From NCBI GenBank assembly GCA_035464115.1, contig DATHSN010000354.1, positions 1 to 13,842 of the forward strand: a stretch of DNA of 13,842 bases. Reading direction: 5' to 3'. The DNA is from DATHSN01 sp035464115. Its GTDB lineage: Bacteria; Actinomycetota; Acidimicrobiia; Acidimicrobiales; SKKL01. How positions within the stretch are numbered: position 1 is the stretch's first letter; every line of letters begins with the position of its first letter. The translations under genes and the position numbers were made by a program. Of this stretch, positions 1 to 7,720 are shown one piece after another. The notes under the pieces were generated by a model, which saw only the letters and a program-made list of their open reading frames with translations, was not told where the DNA came from and searched no databases.

Positions 1-804
1 GGAGTCGGGGCGCCCGAACGTGTCGCCGATGAGGTTCTCGGAGGTGCCCAGGTACGAGGTGAGCGCCCCGTAGAGGCTGGTCATGGCGAGCGTGTAGGCG
101 ACGGCCCGGCGGTCCGAGACCACGATGCGGGCGGCGCGGGCGATGGGCGCGAACCGGAGGCGCTCCATGCGGTGCTCCTCGCGCAACGTCTCGGGGAGGC
201 GCAGCGCCCACACCGCCATGACCGCGGCGGCGATGACGCACACGCCGAACACCCAGCGCCACGACGCGACGGCGACGATGCCGGCGCCGAGGGCGGGCGA
301 GACGACGGGCACGAGGATGAAGACCGCCATGATCGACGACATGGCCCGCGACATCCGGTCGCCCTCGTAGCGGTCGCGCACGACCGCGAGGGTGACGACT
401 CGGGGTCCGGCTGCGCCGAGGCCCCACACGAACCGCCCGAGCAGCATCAGGCCGAACGACGGGGCGACGGTGGTGGCGAGGGCCCCCACCCCGTAGACGG
501 CGTAGCCGATGTAGAGCGCCCGCCGACGCCCGAAGCGGTCGGCGACGGGGCCGTAGACGAGCTGGCCCACGGCCAGGCCGAGGAAGTAGGCGGTGATGAG
601 ACCGGTGACCGCGGTGGCCCCCTCGGCCATGCCCAGCTCGGCGCGGATCTCGTCGAACGCCGGGAGCATGAGGTCGATGCCGAGCGCGGACAGGGCCATC
701 GACATGGCGAGCAGCGCGGTGAGCTGGCGCTCCCCGGGGGCACGGCGCCAGCGGCTGATCACGGACGGTGTGGAAGGCGGTGCAGCGAGCGACAAGCGGC
801 CCAC
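1..804 (-). CDS. Bcr/CflA-like MFS drug efflux transporter, C-terminus cut by window edge
   Basis: Major facilitator superfamily proton antiporter of the inner membrane, expected to export drugs or other small molecules. About 268 codons are visible and the frame stays open to base 1, so the C-terminal third to half lies outside. The first helix contains LLAMSMALSALGIDLMLPAF. Loop 2-3 carries the MFS motif A, GQLVYGPVADRFGRRR, near residues 80-95. TM5 has SPALGAGI near residue 169, the glycine/proline-rich antiporter motif C typical of DHA1/Bcr-CflA members. The family is clear; the substrate cannot be read from sequence. The start is uncertain: GTG at 804 gives a short polar N-terminus, while GTG at 834 or 762 are alternatives, and none has a good Shine-Dalgarno sequence. 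The gene is divergent from the carboxylase gene at 883, so the short gap must hold both promoters. Confidence 0.85.
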   Translation of the reverse strand, partial: MGRLSLAAPPSTPSVISRWRRAPGERQLTALLAMSMALSALGIDLMLPAFDEIRAELGMAEGATAVTGLITAYFLGLAVGQLVYGPVADRFGRRRALYIGYAVYGVGALATTVAPSFGLMLLGRFVWGLGAAGPRVVTLAVVRDRYEGDRMSRAMSSIMAVFILVPVVSPALGAGIVAVASWRWVFGVCVIAAAVMAVWALRLPETLREEHRMERLRFAPIARAARIVVSDRRAVAYTLAMTSLYGALTSYLGTSENLIGDTFGRPDS

Positions 805-871
805 GGTACCGGCGGCCCGGACCCGTCCGAGCACGGTCGCGGCCGCGCGAGACTCGATCCGTCGACGACCC

Positions 872-878
872 AGGGGGG
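872..878 (+). promoter_or_regulatory. Ribosome binding site that sets the carboxylase start
   Basis: The run AGGGGGG lies four bases before the GTG at 883. It favours this start over in-frame upstream starts, which would extend the protein back across the divergent transporter gene with low-complexity arginine/glycine-rich sequence. Confidence 0.6.
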
Positions 879-882
879 ACGA

Positions 883-2733
883 GTGGCCGATCGAGACGGG
901 GCGCCCGAGCGCGTGGAGGTGCGGTCACCGATCCCGGGGATCGTGGTGGCGGTGCCCGTCACCGCCGGCGACGAGGTCCACGCCGACGCCACCGTCGCCA
1001 TCCTCGAGTCGATGAAGATGGAGCACCCGGTCCCCGCCGGCGCCACGGGCGTGGTGCTCGAGGTGCGGGTCGAGCCCGGCGCCCAGGTCGGCGACGGCGA
1101 CGTGCTGGCGGTCGTGGAGCGCGCCGAGATCGGCGTCGCCGCCCAGGCCGCGGGCCCCGACGTCGACCTCGACGCCCACCGCGACGACCTGGCCGAGCTG
1201 CTCGAGCGCCGGGCGCTGCTCACCGACGCCGCCCGACCCGACGCGGTGGCCCGTCGCCACGCGCGGGGCCACCGCACCGCCCGCGAGCACGTGGCCGACC
1301 TCGTCGATCCGGGCAGCTTCGAGGAGTACGGGGCGTTCGCCTACGCCGCCCAGACCGCCCGCCGCGAGGTCGACGACCTCATCCGCTCGACCCCGGGCGA
1401 CGGGCTGGTGGGCGGCATCGCCCGCGTCAACGGCCACCTGTTCGCCGACGAGCGGGCGCGCTGCGCGGTCGTCTCGTACGACTACACGGTGCTGGCCGGC
1501 ACCCAGGGCTACCGCAACCACCACAAGAAGGACCGCCTCTTCGAGCTGGTGGCGCGGCTGCGCCTGCCGCTCGTGCTGTTCGCCGAGGGCGGCGGCGGTC
1601 GCCCGGGCGACACCGACGCGCCCCAGGTGGCCGGGCTCGACTGCCTCGCCTTCGCGCTCTACGCCGAGCTGTCCGGGTTGGTGCCCCTGGTCGGGGTGGT
1701 GGCCGGGCACTGCTTCGCCGGCAACGCCGCGCTCCTCGGGTGCAGCGACGTCATCATCGCCACCGCCGACTCGAACATCGGGATGGGCGGCCCGGCCATG
1801 ATCGAGGGCGGCGGCCTCGGGGTGTTCCGGCCCGAGGACGTCGGCCCCGTGTCGGTCCAGGCGCCCAACGGCGTGGTCGACATCGTGGTGGAGGACGACG
1901 CCGCCGCGGTCACCGCCGCCCAGCAGTACCTGTCGTACTTCCAGGGACCGGTCGACGACTGGGAGTGCGTCGACCAGCGGGTGCTGCGCCACCTCGTGCC
2001 CGAGCAGCGCACCCGCGTCTACGACGTGCGCGCCGTCATCGAGGCGCTGGCCGACACCGGGTCGGTCCTCGAGCTGCGTCGCCACTTCGCCCCCGGGATG
2101 ATCACCGCGCTGGCCCGCGTCGAGGGCCGACCCGTCGGCATCGTCGCCAACGACCCCACCCACCTGGGCGGCGCCATCGACGCCGACGGCGCCGACTCGG
2201 CGGCCCGGTTCATGCAGCTGTGCGACGCGTTCGACCTGCCGCTGCTGTTCCTGTGCGACACGCCCGGGTTCATGGTCGGCCCCGACACCGAGCGCACCGC
2301 GCAGGTCCGCCACGTGAGCCGCATGTTCGTCACCGGCGCGTCGCTCACCGTCCCGTTCTTCACGATCGTGTTGCGCAAGGGCTACGGCCTCGGCGCCCAG
2401 GCCATGGCCGGCGGCTCGTTCCGGGCGCCGCTGTTCACGGTGGCGTGGCCCACCGGCGAGTTCGGCGGCATGGGCCTCGAGGGCGCCGTGCGCCTCGGCT
2501 ACCGCAAGGAGCTCGAGGCGGTCGCCGACCCCGACGAGCGCGAGGAGCTGTTCGAGCGGCTCGTCGCCCGCTCGTACCAGCGGGGCAAGGCGCTCAACAT
2601 GGCCGCCCACCTCGAGATCGACGACGTGATCGATCCCGCCGAGTCGCGCCGGCGCATCGTGCACGCCCTGCGGTCGAGCCCCCCGCCGCCACCGCGCACC
2701 GCCAAGAAGCGCCCCATGGTCGACACCTGGTGA
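883..2733 (+). CDS. Biotin carrier-carboxyltransferase fusion, LCC-type acyl-CoA carboxylase without a biotin carboxylase domain
   Basis: A 616-residue protein. Residues about 10-80 are a biotinyl/lipoyl domain with ESMKMEH; Lys45 is the predicted biotinylation site. After a linker, residues about 100-590 form a complete carboxyltransferase with N- and C-terminal crotonase-like halves: EGGGGRPGD at 235-243, SNIGMGGPAMIEGGGLGVF in the middle, and TPGFMVG at 460-466, where the glycines would shape the oxyanion pocket. The carboxyltransferase most resembles, from memory, the C-terminal part of single-chain long-chain acyl-CoA carboxylases, which are ordered biotin carboxylase, carrier, carboxyltransferase. 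The roughly 450-residue N-terminal biotin carboxylase is absent: upstream DNA is the divergent transporter. The protein must therefore accept carboxybiotin chemistry from a separate biotin carboxylase encoded elsewhere. It would carboxylate an acyl-CoA in the cytoplasm; substrate chain length is unknown. The tail is proline-rich then basic. Confidence 0.9.
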   Translation: MADRDGAPERVEVRSPIPGIVVAVPVTAGDEVHADATVAILESMKMEHPVPAGATGVVLEVRVEPGAQVGDGDVLAVVERAEIGVAAQAAGPDVDLDAHRDDLAELLERRALLTDAARPDAVARRHARGHRTAREHVADLVDPGSFEEYGAFAYAAQTARREVDDLIRSTPGDGLVGGIARVNGHLFADERARCAVVSYDYTVLAGTQGYRNHHKKDRLFELVARLRLPLVLFAEGGGGRPGDTDAPQVAGLDCLAFALYAELSGLVPLVGVVAGHCFAGNAALLGCSDVIIATADSNIGMGGPAMIEGGGLGVFRPEDVGPVSVQAPNGVVDIVVEDDAAAVTAAQQYLSYFQGPVDDWECVDQRVLRHLVPEQRTRVYDVRAVIEALADTGSVLELRRHFAPGMITALARVEGRPVGIVANDPTHLGGAIDADGADSAARFMQLCDAFDLPLLFLCDTPGFMVGPDTERTAQVRHVSRMFVTGASLTVPFFTIVLRKGYGLGAQAMAGGSFRAPLFTVAWPTGEFGGMGLEGAVRLGYRKELEAVADPDEREELFERLVARSYQRGKALNMAAHLEIDDVIDPAESRRRIVHALRSSPPPPPRTAKKRPMVDTW

Positions 2734-2764
2734 CGAGCCCCCACGCCCGCCACGACGGGCACGC

Positions 2765-2787
2765 CGACCTGCTGCGCGAGCAGGTCG
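2765..2787. terminator. Hairpin between convergent carboxylase and MFS genes
   Basis: CGACCTGCT pairs perfectly with AGCAGGTCG (9 bp) around a five-base loop GCGCG. It lies 31 bases after the carboxylase stop and 33 bases before the stop of the opposing transporter, the expected place for a shared terminator. There is no T-tract on either strand, so it would act as an actinobacterial-style GC hairpin or only as an mRNA 3' end stabiliser. Confidence 0.4.
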
Positions 2788-2819
2788 ACGGGTCGACCGG
2801 CGAGTAGCGCCGGCGGCGG

Positions 2820-4049
2820 TCAGGGGCGAGACGGCGCCCGGTCGACGGTCTCGCCGATCACGACGACGATCCAGACGATCCCGAGCACCATCACTCCGGC
2901 CAGGGCGAGCGACGAGAACCGCAGGCCCACCGCGTCGGCCAGCACGCCGACCACCAAGGGCCCGATGATGCGACCGAGGTCGTGGAACGCGCCGAGGGCG
3001 GCGAGGAACGGCCCCGGGGCGTCGGCCGGCGCCACGTCGCTGCCCAGCGTGAGCATGGTCCCCGACCCCAAGCCGTTGCCGATGCCCATGACCACCCCGG
3101 CCACCACGACCAGGGCCGGCGTGGTCGCCGCGGCGAGGACGACGAGCCCGACCGCGAGCAGCGTGAACGACGGCACCATCGCCCACAGGCGTCCCCGCCG
3201 GTCCATCAGGTGACCCGAGATCGGGAACAGGAGCAGGTCGGCGGCGGTGCCGGCCGCCACGATCGCGCCCACCGCGGCGGGTCCGAGGTCGAGGGCGGCG
3301 GCCGTCAACGGCACCACCACCATGCGCCCGCTGCGCACCGCGAGCACCAGCGCGGGGCCGACGCCCACCCGCAGGAGGAGGCGGCGGTGGCGTCGCAGCG
3401 CGTCGAGCAACCCGCTCGGCGCCTCGACCGGATCGCCCTCACGCCGCTCCTCACCCGCCAGCCGGGGGCCGAACAGCACCGGGAGGGCTCCGGCCGCGGT
3501 GACCGCTCCGGCCAGGGCGAACGCCGCGGTGAACCCGGCCCGGTCGGCCACCACCCCACCGGTGACGGGACCGATGAGCATGGCCAGGCGGAACGTGCCG
3601 CCGGCGAGCGACATGGACCGGCCCCGCACCCGCGCCGGCACGTGGCGGGTGATCCGTGTCTGCTGGGCGATCGTCACCCCGACCGACCCCGCCCCCTCGG
3701 CCAGGCGCAGCGCGACGAGCGCGACCGCGGCGCCGGTGACCCCGAGCAGCGCGGTGGACGCCGCCAGCACCACCAGCGACACGACGAGCAGCGCCCGCTC
3801 GCCGAACCGGCCGGCGATCGAGCCGGACGGCAGGGCTCCGATCGTGGCCCCCACGCCCGACGCGGCCAGCACCACCGACACCAGGGTGAAGCTGGCCCCC
3901 TGGTCACGCAGGTACAGCGGGAGCACCGGGACCAGCACGCCCACCCCGAACACCGCGGTGAACCACGGCAGGTAGATGGGGAGCGCCAGCGCCCGGAGCG
4001 TCGCGCCGAGCGACGTCTCCACGTCGGGACGCCCCGCGGTGTCGGTCAC
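2820..4049 (-). CDS. MFS transporter, DHA1-type, 12 TM
   Basis: A complete major facilitator of about 409 residues, an inner-membrane secondary transporter probably exporting small molecules. The first helix reads LPWFTAVFGVGVLVPVLPLY. The loop 2-3 motif A is degenerate (SGSIAGRFGERALLV) but the equivalent after helix 8 is well kept (GHLMDRRGRLWAM), as in many actinobacterial efflux facilitators. TM5 has GPVTGGVVADRAG, resembling the antiporter motif. Start choice: GTG at 4049 gives a short cytoplasmic N-terminus and normal family length; GTG at 4085 (421 residues) is equally in frame. Further upstream the frame runs antisense through the glycosylase gene and does not look like protein. The gene converges on the carboxylase gene and diverges from the glycosylase at 4138. 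Substrate unknown. Confidence 0.85.
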   Translation of the reverse strand: MTDTAGRPDVETSLGATLRALALPIYLPWFTAVFGVGVLVPVLPLYLRDQGASFTLVSVVLAASGVGATIGALPSGSIAGRFGERALLVVSLVVLAASTALLGVTGAAVALVALRLAEGAGSVGVTIAQQTRITRHVPARVRGRSMSLAGGTFRLAMLIGPVTGGVVADRAGFTAAFALAGAVTAAGALPVLFGPRLAGEERREGDPVEAPSGLLDALRRHRRLLLRVGVGPALVLAVRSGRMVVVPLTAAALDLGPAAVGAIVAAGTAADLLLFPISGHLMDRRGRLWAMVPSFTLLAVGLVVLAAATTPALVVVAGVVMGIGNGLGSGTMLTLGSDVAPADAPGPFLAALGAFHDLGRIIGPLVVGVLADAVGLRFSSLALAGVMVLGIVWIVVVIGETVDRAPSRP

Positions 4050-4124
4050 GGTCCGCAGTGTGGCCTCTGCGCCGATGTGGGTCACGGTGCCCGCCCCGGT
4101 CTCCGGCCCGGCCCGCCGCAGCGG

Positions 4125-4130
4125 TACCGT
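4125..4130 (+). promoter_or_regulatory. Candidate -10 element for a near-leaderless glycosylase mRNA
   Basis: TACCGT fits the actinobacterial TAnnnT -10 pattern. A start seven bases beyond its last T would fall at 4137, one base before the ATG at 4138. No Shine-Dalgarno is visible before this ATG, which agrees with leaderless translation. No clear -35 is seen. Confidence 0.3.
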
Positions 4131-4137
4131 GCCGCCG

Positions 4138-5049
4138 ATGCCCGCGCTGACCCCCGACGCGGCGGTGGACGTGGCGCTCGACCGGCCCCTCGACGTGGTC
4201 GCGTCGATGCCCCGCACCGCCCCCGGCGACGATCCCACCCACCGCCGCCTCGCCGACGGCGTGGCCCGGGCCACCCGCACCCCCGACGGACCGGCCACCG
4301 TCACGGTGCGGTCGACCCCGGGCGGCGCCCGGCTCGAGGCGTGGGGGCCCGGCGCCGGCTGGGTGGCGGCGCGGGCCGAGCGCATCACGGGCGCCGACGA
4401 CCACACCGGCGCCGCCCCGTTCGACGACCCCCGACTCGACGCCCTCGCCGCGCGCCATCGGGCCCGCCGGTTCGTCGCGACCTGCGCCGTCGTCGAAGCG
4501 CTGGTGCCCCAGGTCCTGGCCCAGCGGGTGCTGTCGGTCGAGGCCGCCCGCTCGTGGCGGGGCGTGGTCCGCCAGCTCGGCGATCCGGCACCCGGGCCCC
4601 TCGCGCTGAGCTTGCCACCGTCACCCGATCGCCTGGCCGAGCAGCCCTCGTGGTGGTGGCACCGCCTCGGGGTCGAGCGTCAGCGCGCCGGCACCATCGC
4701 CGCGGTGGCCCGTCACGCCCGACGACTCGAGGAGTGCGTCGATCTGCCCCTCGACGCCGCCCACGCCCGGCTGCGCGCCGTCCCCGGGGTCGGGGCGTGG
4801 ACCGCGGCGGGGGTGGCCCGGGTGGCGCTCGGCGACGCCGACGCGGTGTCGGTGGGCGACTGCTGGATCCCGCACCACGTGGTGCGGTTCTTCACCGGCC
4901 GTGAGCGGGGATCCGACGCCGAGATGCTGGAGCTGCTCGCCCCGTGGTCGGGCCGACGGGGTCGGGTGGAGGTCATGGCCCTGGGCTCGGGCGTCCGGGC
5001 CCGACGGTTCGGGCCGGGCCGCCGCACCCCGAGCATCGTCGGGCGCTGA
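4138..5049 (+). CDS. AlkA-like DNA-3-methyladenine glycosylase (HhH-GPD family)
   Basis: A 303-residue cytoplasmic base-excision repair enzyme expected to release alkylated purines from DNA by cleaving the N-glycosidic bond. The helix-hairpin-helix is plain at residues 212-222 (LRAVPGVGAWT), followed by ALGDADAVSVGD. Asp241 in that last GD sits where the catalytic aspartate of AlkA lies. An upstream helix, VPQVLAQRVLS, matches the start of the HhH-GPD fold, and a tryptophan cluster (PSWWWHRLG) precedes it. There is no Ada regulatory domain and no Fe-S cysteine motif, so this is not an endonuclease III relative. I start at the ATG at 4138; the frame is open back to 3976, but that part is antisense to the neighbouring transporter and low in complexity. 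GTG at 4129 is a close alternative. The gene ends 15 bases before the stop of the opposing GGDEF-EAL gene. Confidence 0.85.
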   Translation: MPALTPDAAVDVALDRPLDVVASMPRTAPGDDPTHRRLADGVARATRTPDGPATVTVRSTPGGARLEAWGPGAGWVAARAERITGADDHTGAAPFDDPRLDALAARHRARRFVATCAVVEALVPQVLAQRVLSVEAARSWRGVVRQLGDPAPGPLALSLPPSPDRLAEQPSWWWHRLGVERQRAGTIAAVARHARRLEECVDLPLDAAHARLRAVPGVGAWTAAGVARVALGDADAVSVGDCWIPHHVVRFFTGRERGSDAEMLELLAPWSGRRGRVEVMALGSGVRARRFGPGRRTPSIVGR

Positions 5050-5070
5050 GCCAGCGGGACGGGTTCAGCG
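5044..5070. terminator. Inverted repeat whose arms hold both stop codons
   Basis: CGCTGA and TCAGCG form a perfect 6-bp stem with a 15-base loop. The left arm contains the glycosylase stop, and the right arm the stop of the opposing signalling gene. It occupies the whole convergent gap. It could serve both strands as a weak terminator, but the stem is short and has no T-tract. Confidence 0.25.
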
Positions 5071-7599
5071 GCGCTGGGGGCGCACCAGCGTGTCGGTGAG
5101 GTCGATCTCGGGCGCGGGACGCGCCAGCAGGTAGCCCTGCACCAGGTCGTAGCCGAGCTCGGTGACCGCGGCGAGCTGGGCGTCGTCCTCGACGCCCTCG
5201 GCGACGCTGAGCATGTCGAGCGACCGCGCCAGGCCGGCGACCACCCCGACGAGCGGATCACGGACCCCGTCGCCGATGCCGGTGAGGAAGGTGCGGTCGA
5301 GCTTGATGGCGTCGACCGGGAAGTCGCGCAGGTAGGCGAGCGACGAGTACCCGGTGCCGAAGTCGTCGATGGCCACGCCGACACCGAGGTCGCGCATCGA
5401 CCGCAGGGTCGCCGACGTCGTCGAGGGGTCGTCCATCAGCGCCCCCTCGGTCACCTCGAGCATCAGGCGCGACGGGGCCAGCCCGCTGCGCTCGAGGACC
5501 TCGGCCACGTGCTCCACCACCGACCGCGCCGCGAGCTCACGGCCGCAGAGGTTCACCCAGACCGACGGGGGCGGCGCGGCGCCCGACGTGGGCCAGCCGG
5601 CGGCCGCGCGGCAGGCCTCGTCGAGGACCCATCGGCCCAGCGGCACGATGAGACCCGATTCCTCGGCCTCGCGCAGGAACTGGCCCGGGAAGAGCAGGCC
5701 GCGCTCGGGGTGCCGCCACCGCACCAGCGCCTCGACGCCCGAGACCGCCCCGGTGCTCACCCGGTACTGGGGCTGGAAGTGGACCTCGAGCTCGCGGGCC
5801 TCGAGCCCGCGGTGGAGCTGCGTCTCGAGCTGGAGGCGCTCGAGCGCCCGCTCCTGCATCCCGGTGTCGAACGCCTCCACGCGACTGCGGCCCCGCTCCT
5901 TGGCGCGGTACATCGCCGAGTCGGCCTGGCGGAGGAGCTCGGCGGGCGAACCCGCCTCGTGGTCGATGACCACCACGCCCACGCTCGTGGTGAGGAACAC
6001 CTCGTCGTCGCCGATCCGCATCGGCGCCGCCACCGCGTCGTGGATCCGATCGGCGATCTCGGTGGCGCGCCCGATCCCCTCGAGGTCCTCGACGAGCACC
6101 ACGAACTCGTCGCCGCCGACCCGGGCCACGGTGTCCTCGGGCCGCAGCTCGGCGCGGAGCCGCCCGGCCACGGTGGTGAGGACGCGGTCGCCCGCGTCGT
6201 GGCCGAGGGAGTCGTTGATCCGCTTGAACCGGTCGAGGTCGAGGAACATCAGCGCCGAGATGCGCTCGCGGCGGAGCACCGCGGCCCGCGCGCGCTCGAG
6301 GCGGTCGAGCAGCAGCAACCGGTTGCCCAGACCGGTGAGGGGGTCGTGCAGGGCGGCGTGGGCGAGCCGGCGCTCCACGGCCTTGTGCTCGCTGATGTCG
6401 CGGAGCACGGCCACGTGGACGACCTCGCCGTGCAGATCGTTCTCGGTGACGGTGAGCTGGATCGGGATGGTGCTGCCGTCCTGGCGGCGACCCACCACCT
6501 CCCGGCGCACCTCGAGGGGCCGGGCGCCCCGGACGGGCCCGTAGACCCACAGGTGCGCCGCGTGGTCCGACCGGTCGGGCTCGGCGAGCAGCACCTCGGC
6601 ACCTCGCCCCCGCAGCTCGGCCTCGTCGTAGCCGAACAGGCGGCTGGTGGCGGGGTTGGCGGTGATGATGCGCCCGGCGGCGTCGATGCGGACGATGGCG
6701 TCGACCGCGGAGTCGACCACGGCGCGCAGGGCCTCCTCGCTGTCGCGCAGCGCCTCGAACAGCCGGACCCTGTCGACCGCCATCGACACCCGGCTGGCGA
6801 GGTGCTCGAGCCGGGCCACATCGGCACCGGTGAACGCCGCCAGCCGTCGCGAGCCGACGCTCACCACACCCACCACCTCGCGGCCGACCAGGAGCGGGAC
6901 GACGACCAGCGACCGGATGCCGCTGGCGCGCAACGCCGCGGACGACACCTCGACCGCGTCGAGGTCGTCCACGAGCATGGGCCGGCCCGACTCGAGGACC
7001 CGACCGCCGATGCCCCGACCGAGGGGGAAGGCGACGCCGACCTCGTCGACGCCCACGCTCGCTCGGACGCGCAGGTGGAGCCCGTCGGCGTCGACCAAGA
7101 GGACCGTGGCGCTGTCGGCCCGGAAGGCGGCCCGCACGCTGAGCACCACCTCCCCCAACACGGCATCGAGGTCCTCGTGGGCCAGGCCGGCCTCGCTGAT
7201 GCGCTGCATCCCGATGATGCGGGCGACGGCGGCGTCGGCCCGGCTCCGGTGACCGCGCAGCTCGGCGGCCTCGGCCTCCTCGGCCTCGCGCCGACGGGCG
7301 AGGGCGACGGCGAGGGCGGTCACCGCCACCACCCCGACGACGATGACGGTGTGCTCGGTCTGACCGACGTCCCACTGCAGCGCGCCGAGCACCAGGGCGA
7401 GCCCGGTCACGTAGGCCCCGACCAGCGCGGTGGCCCGCGGGCCGAGCGCCGGCCAGGCGAGCAGCGGGCCGCCGACGAGCATGCCCGTCAGCACCAGGCT
7501 CTCGCCGACCGCCAGGTCCACCAGGGCCAGGAGGGTCGGACCGACGACGGCGAGCACCGCCGCCAGCCCCCGCAGCGTGCGGAGCCGAGCCAGGACCAT
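5065..7599 (-). CDS. Membrane GAF-PAS-GGDEF-EAL cyclic-di-GMP cyclase/phosphodiesterase
   Basis: An 844-residue signalling protein. Residues about 10-125 hold several hydrophobic helices, an MASE-like membrane sensor. A coiled segment follows, then a GAF domain (about 150-300), a PAS domain (about 305-420), GGDEF (about 430-590) and EAL (about 600-840). The cyclase signature GGDEF is intact at 495-499, and RPED at 486-489, five residues before it, is a good inhibitory I-site (RxxD). The phosphodiesterase keeps EAL at 623-625, VNLCGREL, LEVTE, IDDFGTGYSSL (Asp745-Asp746), KLDRTF and AEGVE (E801, E804). Both activities are therefore plausible, and which one dominates cannot be read from sequence. 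The ATG at 7599 has AGGGG six bases upstream. Divergent from the rhodanese gene and convergent with the glycosylase. Confidence 0.93.
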   Translation of the reverse strand: MVLARLRTLRGLAAVLAVVGPTLLALVDLAVGESLVLTGMLVGGPLLAWPALGPRATALVGAYVTGLALVLGALQWDVGQTEHTVIVVGVVAVTALAVALARRREAEEAEAAELRGHRSRADAAVARIIGMQRISEAGLAHEDLDAVLGEVVLSVRAAFRADSATVLLVDADGLHLRVRASVGVDEVGVAFPLGRGIGGRVLESGRPMLVDDLDAVEVSSAALRASGIRSLVVVPLLVGREVVGVVSVGSRRLAAFTGADVARLEHLASRVSMAVDRVRLFEALRDSEEALRAVVDSAVDAIVRIDAAGRIITANPATSRLFGYDEAELRGRGAEVLLAEPDRSDHAAHLWVYGPVRGARPLEVRREVVGRRQDGSTIPIQLTVTENDLHGEVVHVAVLRDISEHKAVERRLAHAALHDPLTGLGNRLLLLDRLERARAAVLRRERISALMFLDLDRFKRINDSLGHDAGDRVLTTVAGRLRAELRPEDTVARVGGDEFVVLVEDLEGIGRATEIADRIHDAVAAPMRIGDDEVFLTTSVGVVVIDHEAGSPAELLRQADSAMYRAKERGRSRVEAFDTGMQERALERLQLETQLHRGLEARELEVHFQPQYRVSTGAVSGVEALVRWRHPERGLLFPGQFLREAEESGLIVPLGRWVLDEACRAAAGWPTSGAAPPPSVWVNLCGRELAARSVVEHVAEVLERSGLAPSRLMLEVTEGALMDDPSTTSATLRSMRDLGVGVAIDDFGTGYSSLAYLRDFPVDAIKLDRTFLTGIGDGVRDPLVGVVAGLARSLDMLSVAEGVEDDAQLAAVTELGYDLVQGYLLARPAPEIDLTDTLVRPQRR

Positions 7600-7695
7600 G
7601 CCGGCCCCCTACCCCCGCGGCGCGGACCCCATCCCTCGTTCAGCCACTTTCTGCGCGACGATCGGCGCCGAGCGCGTCTGACCGCGACGCGCTCC

Positions 7696-7711
7696 ATACC
7701 CGGGGTGGTAT
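7696..7711 (+). promoter_or_regulatory. CsoR/CstR-like inverted repeat in the rhodanese promoter
   Basis: ATACCCGGGGTGGTAT is an inverted repeat, ATACC and GGTAT around a GC-rich centre. It resembles the ATACCC...GGGTAT type operators bound by CsoR-family regulators, including the persulfide sensor CstR that controls rhodanese genes in other bacteria. It overlaps the predicted -10 element just downstream, so a bound repressor would block RNA polymerase. No csoR-like gene lies in this window, so this is inference from motif and context. Confidence 0.4.
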
Positions 7712-7714
7712 CGT
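7709..7714 (+). promoter_or_regulatory. Candidate -10 element for a leaderless rhodanese mRNA
   Basis: TATCGT fits TAnnnT. Counting the usual seven bases from its last T places the transcription start exactly on the A of the ATG at 7721, the arrangement of leaderless actinobacterial mRNAs. A GAGG lies only one base before the ATG, too close to work as a normal ribosome binding site. Confidence 0.4.
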
Positions 7715-7720
7715 TGAGGT

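Noticed and set aside
172..882. Upstream extension of the carboxylase reading frame
   Set aside because: It is antisense to a clear MFS transporter and encodes His/Asp/Gly-rich sequence without family resemblance. The biotinyl domain begins just after the GTG at 883, which has a good ribosome binding site.
2730..2807. A 25-codon ORF starting at a GTG overlapping the carboxylase stop
   Set aside because: It could be translationally coupled, but it is very short, overlaps the terminator-like hairpin, and does not resemble an acyl-CoA carboxylase epsilon subunit. Conservation would be needed to accept it.
925..3186. A 753-codon minus-strand open frame opposite the carboxylase gene
   Set aside because: Its translation is low-complexity, rich in Gly/Arg/Val/His, with no domain motif, and it spans the ends of two real genes. 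Long antisense open frames are expected in DNA with such GC-rich third positions.
4044..4088. Two copies of GGTCACGGT, 36 bases apart, in the MFS/glycosylase divergent region
   Set aside because: Both contain the alternative GTG starts of the transporter, and GTCACGGT recurs inside the glycosylase gene near 4299, so common codon pairs explain them better than an operator.
3976..4137. N-terminal extension of the DNA glycosylase from an ATG at 3976
   Set aside because: It runs antisense through the first helices of the divergent MFS transporter and is low in complexity (Ser/Val/Pro/Arg). The family-like sequence starts after 4138.
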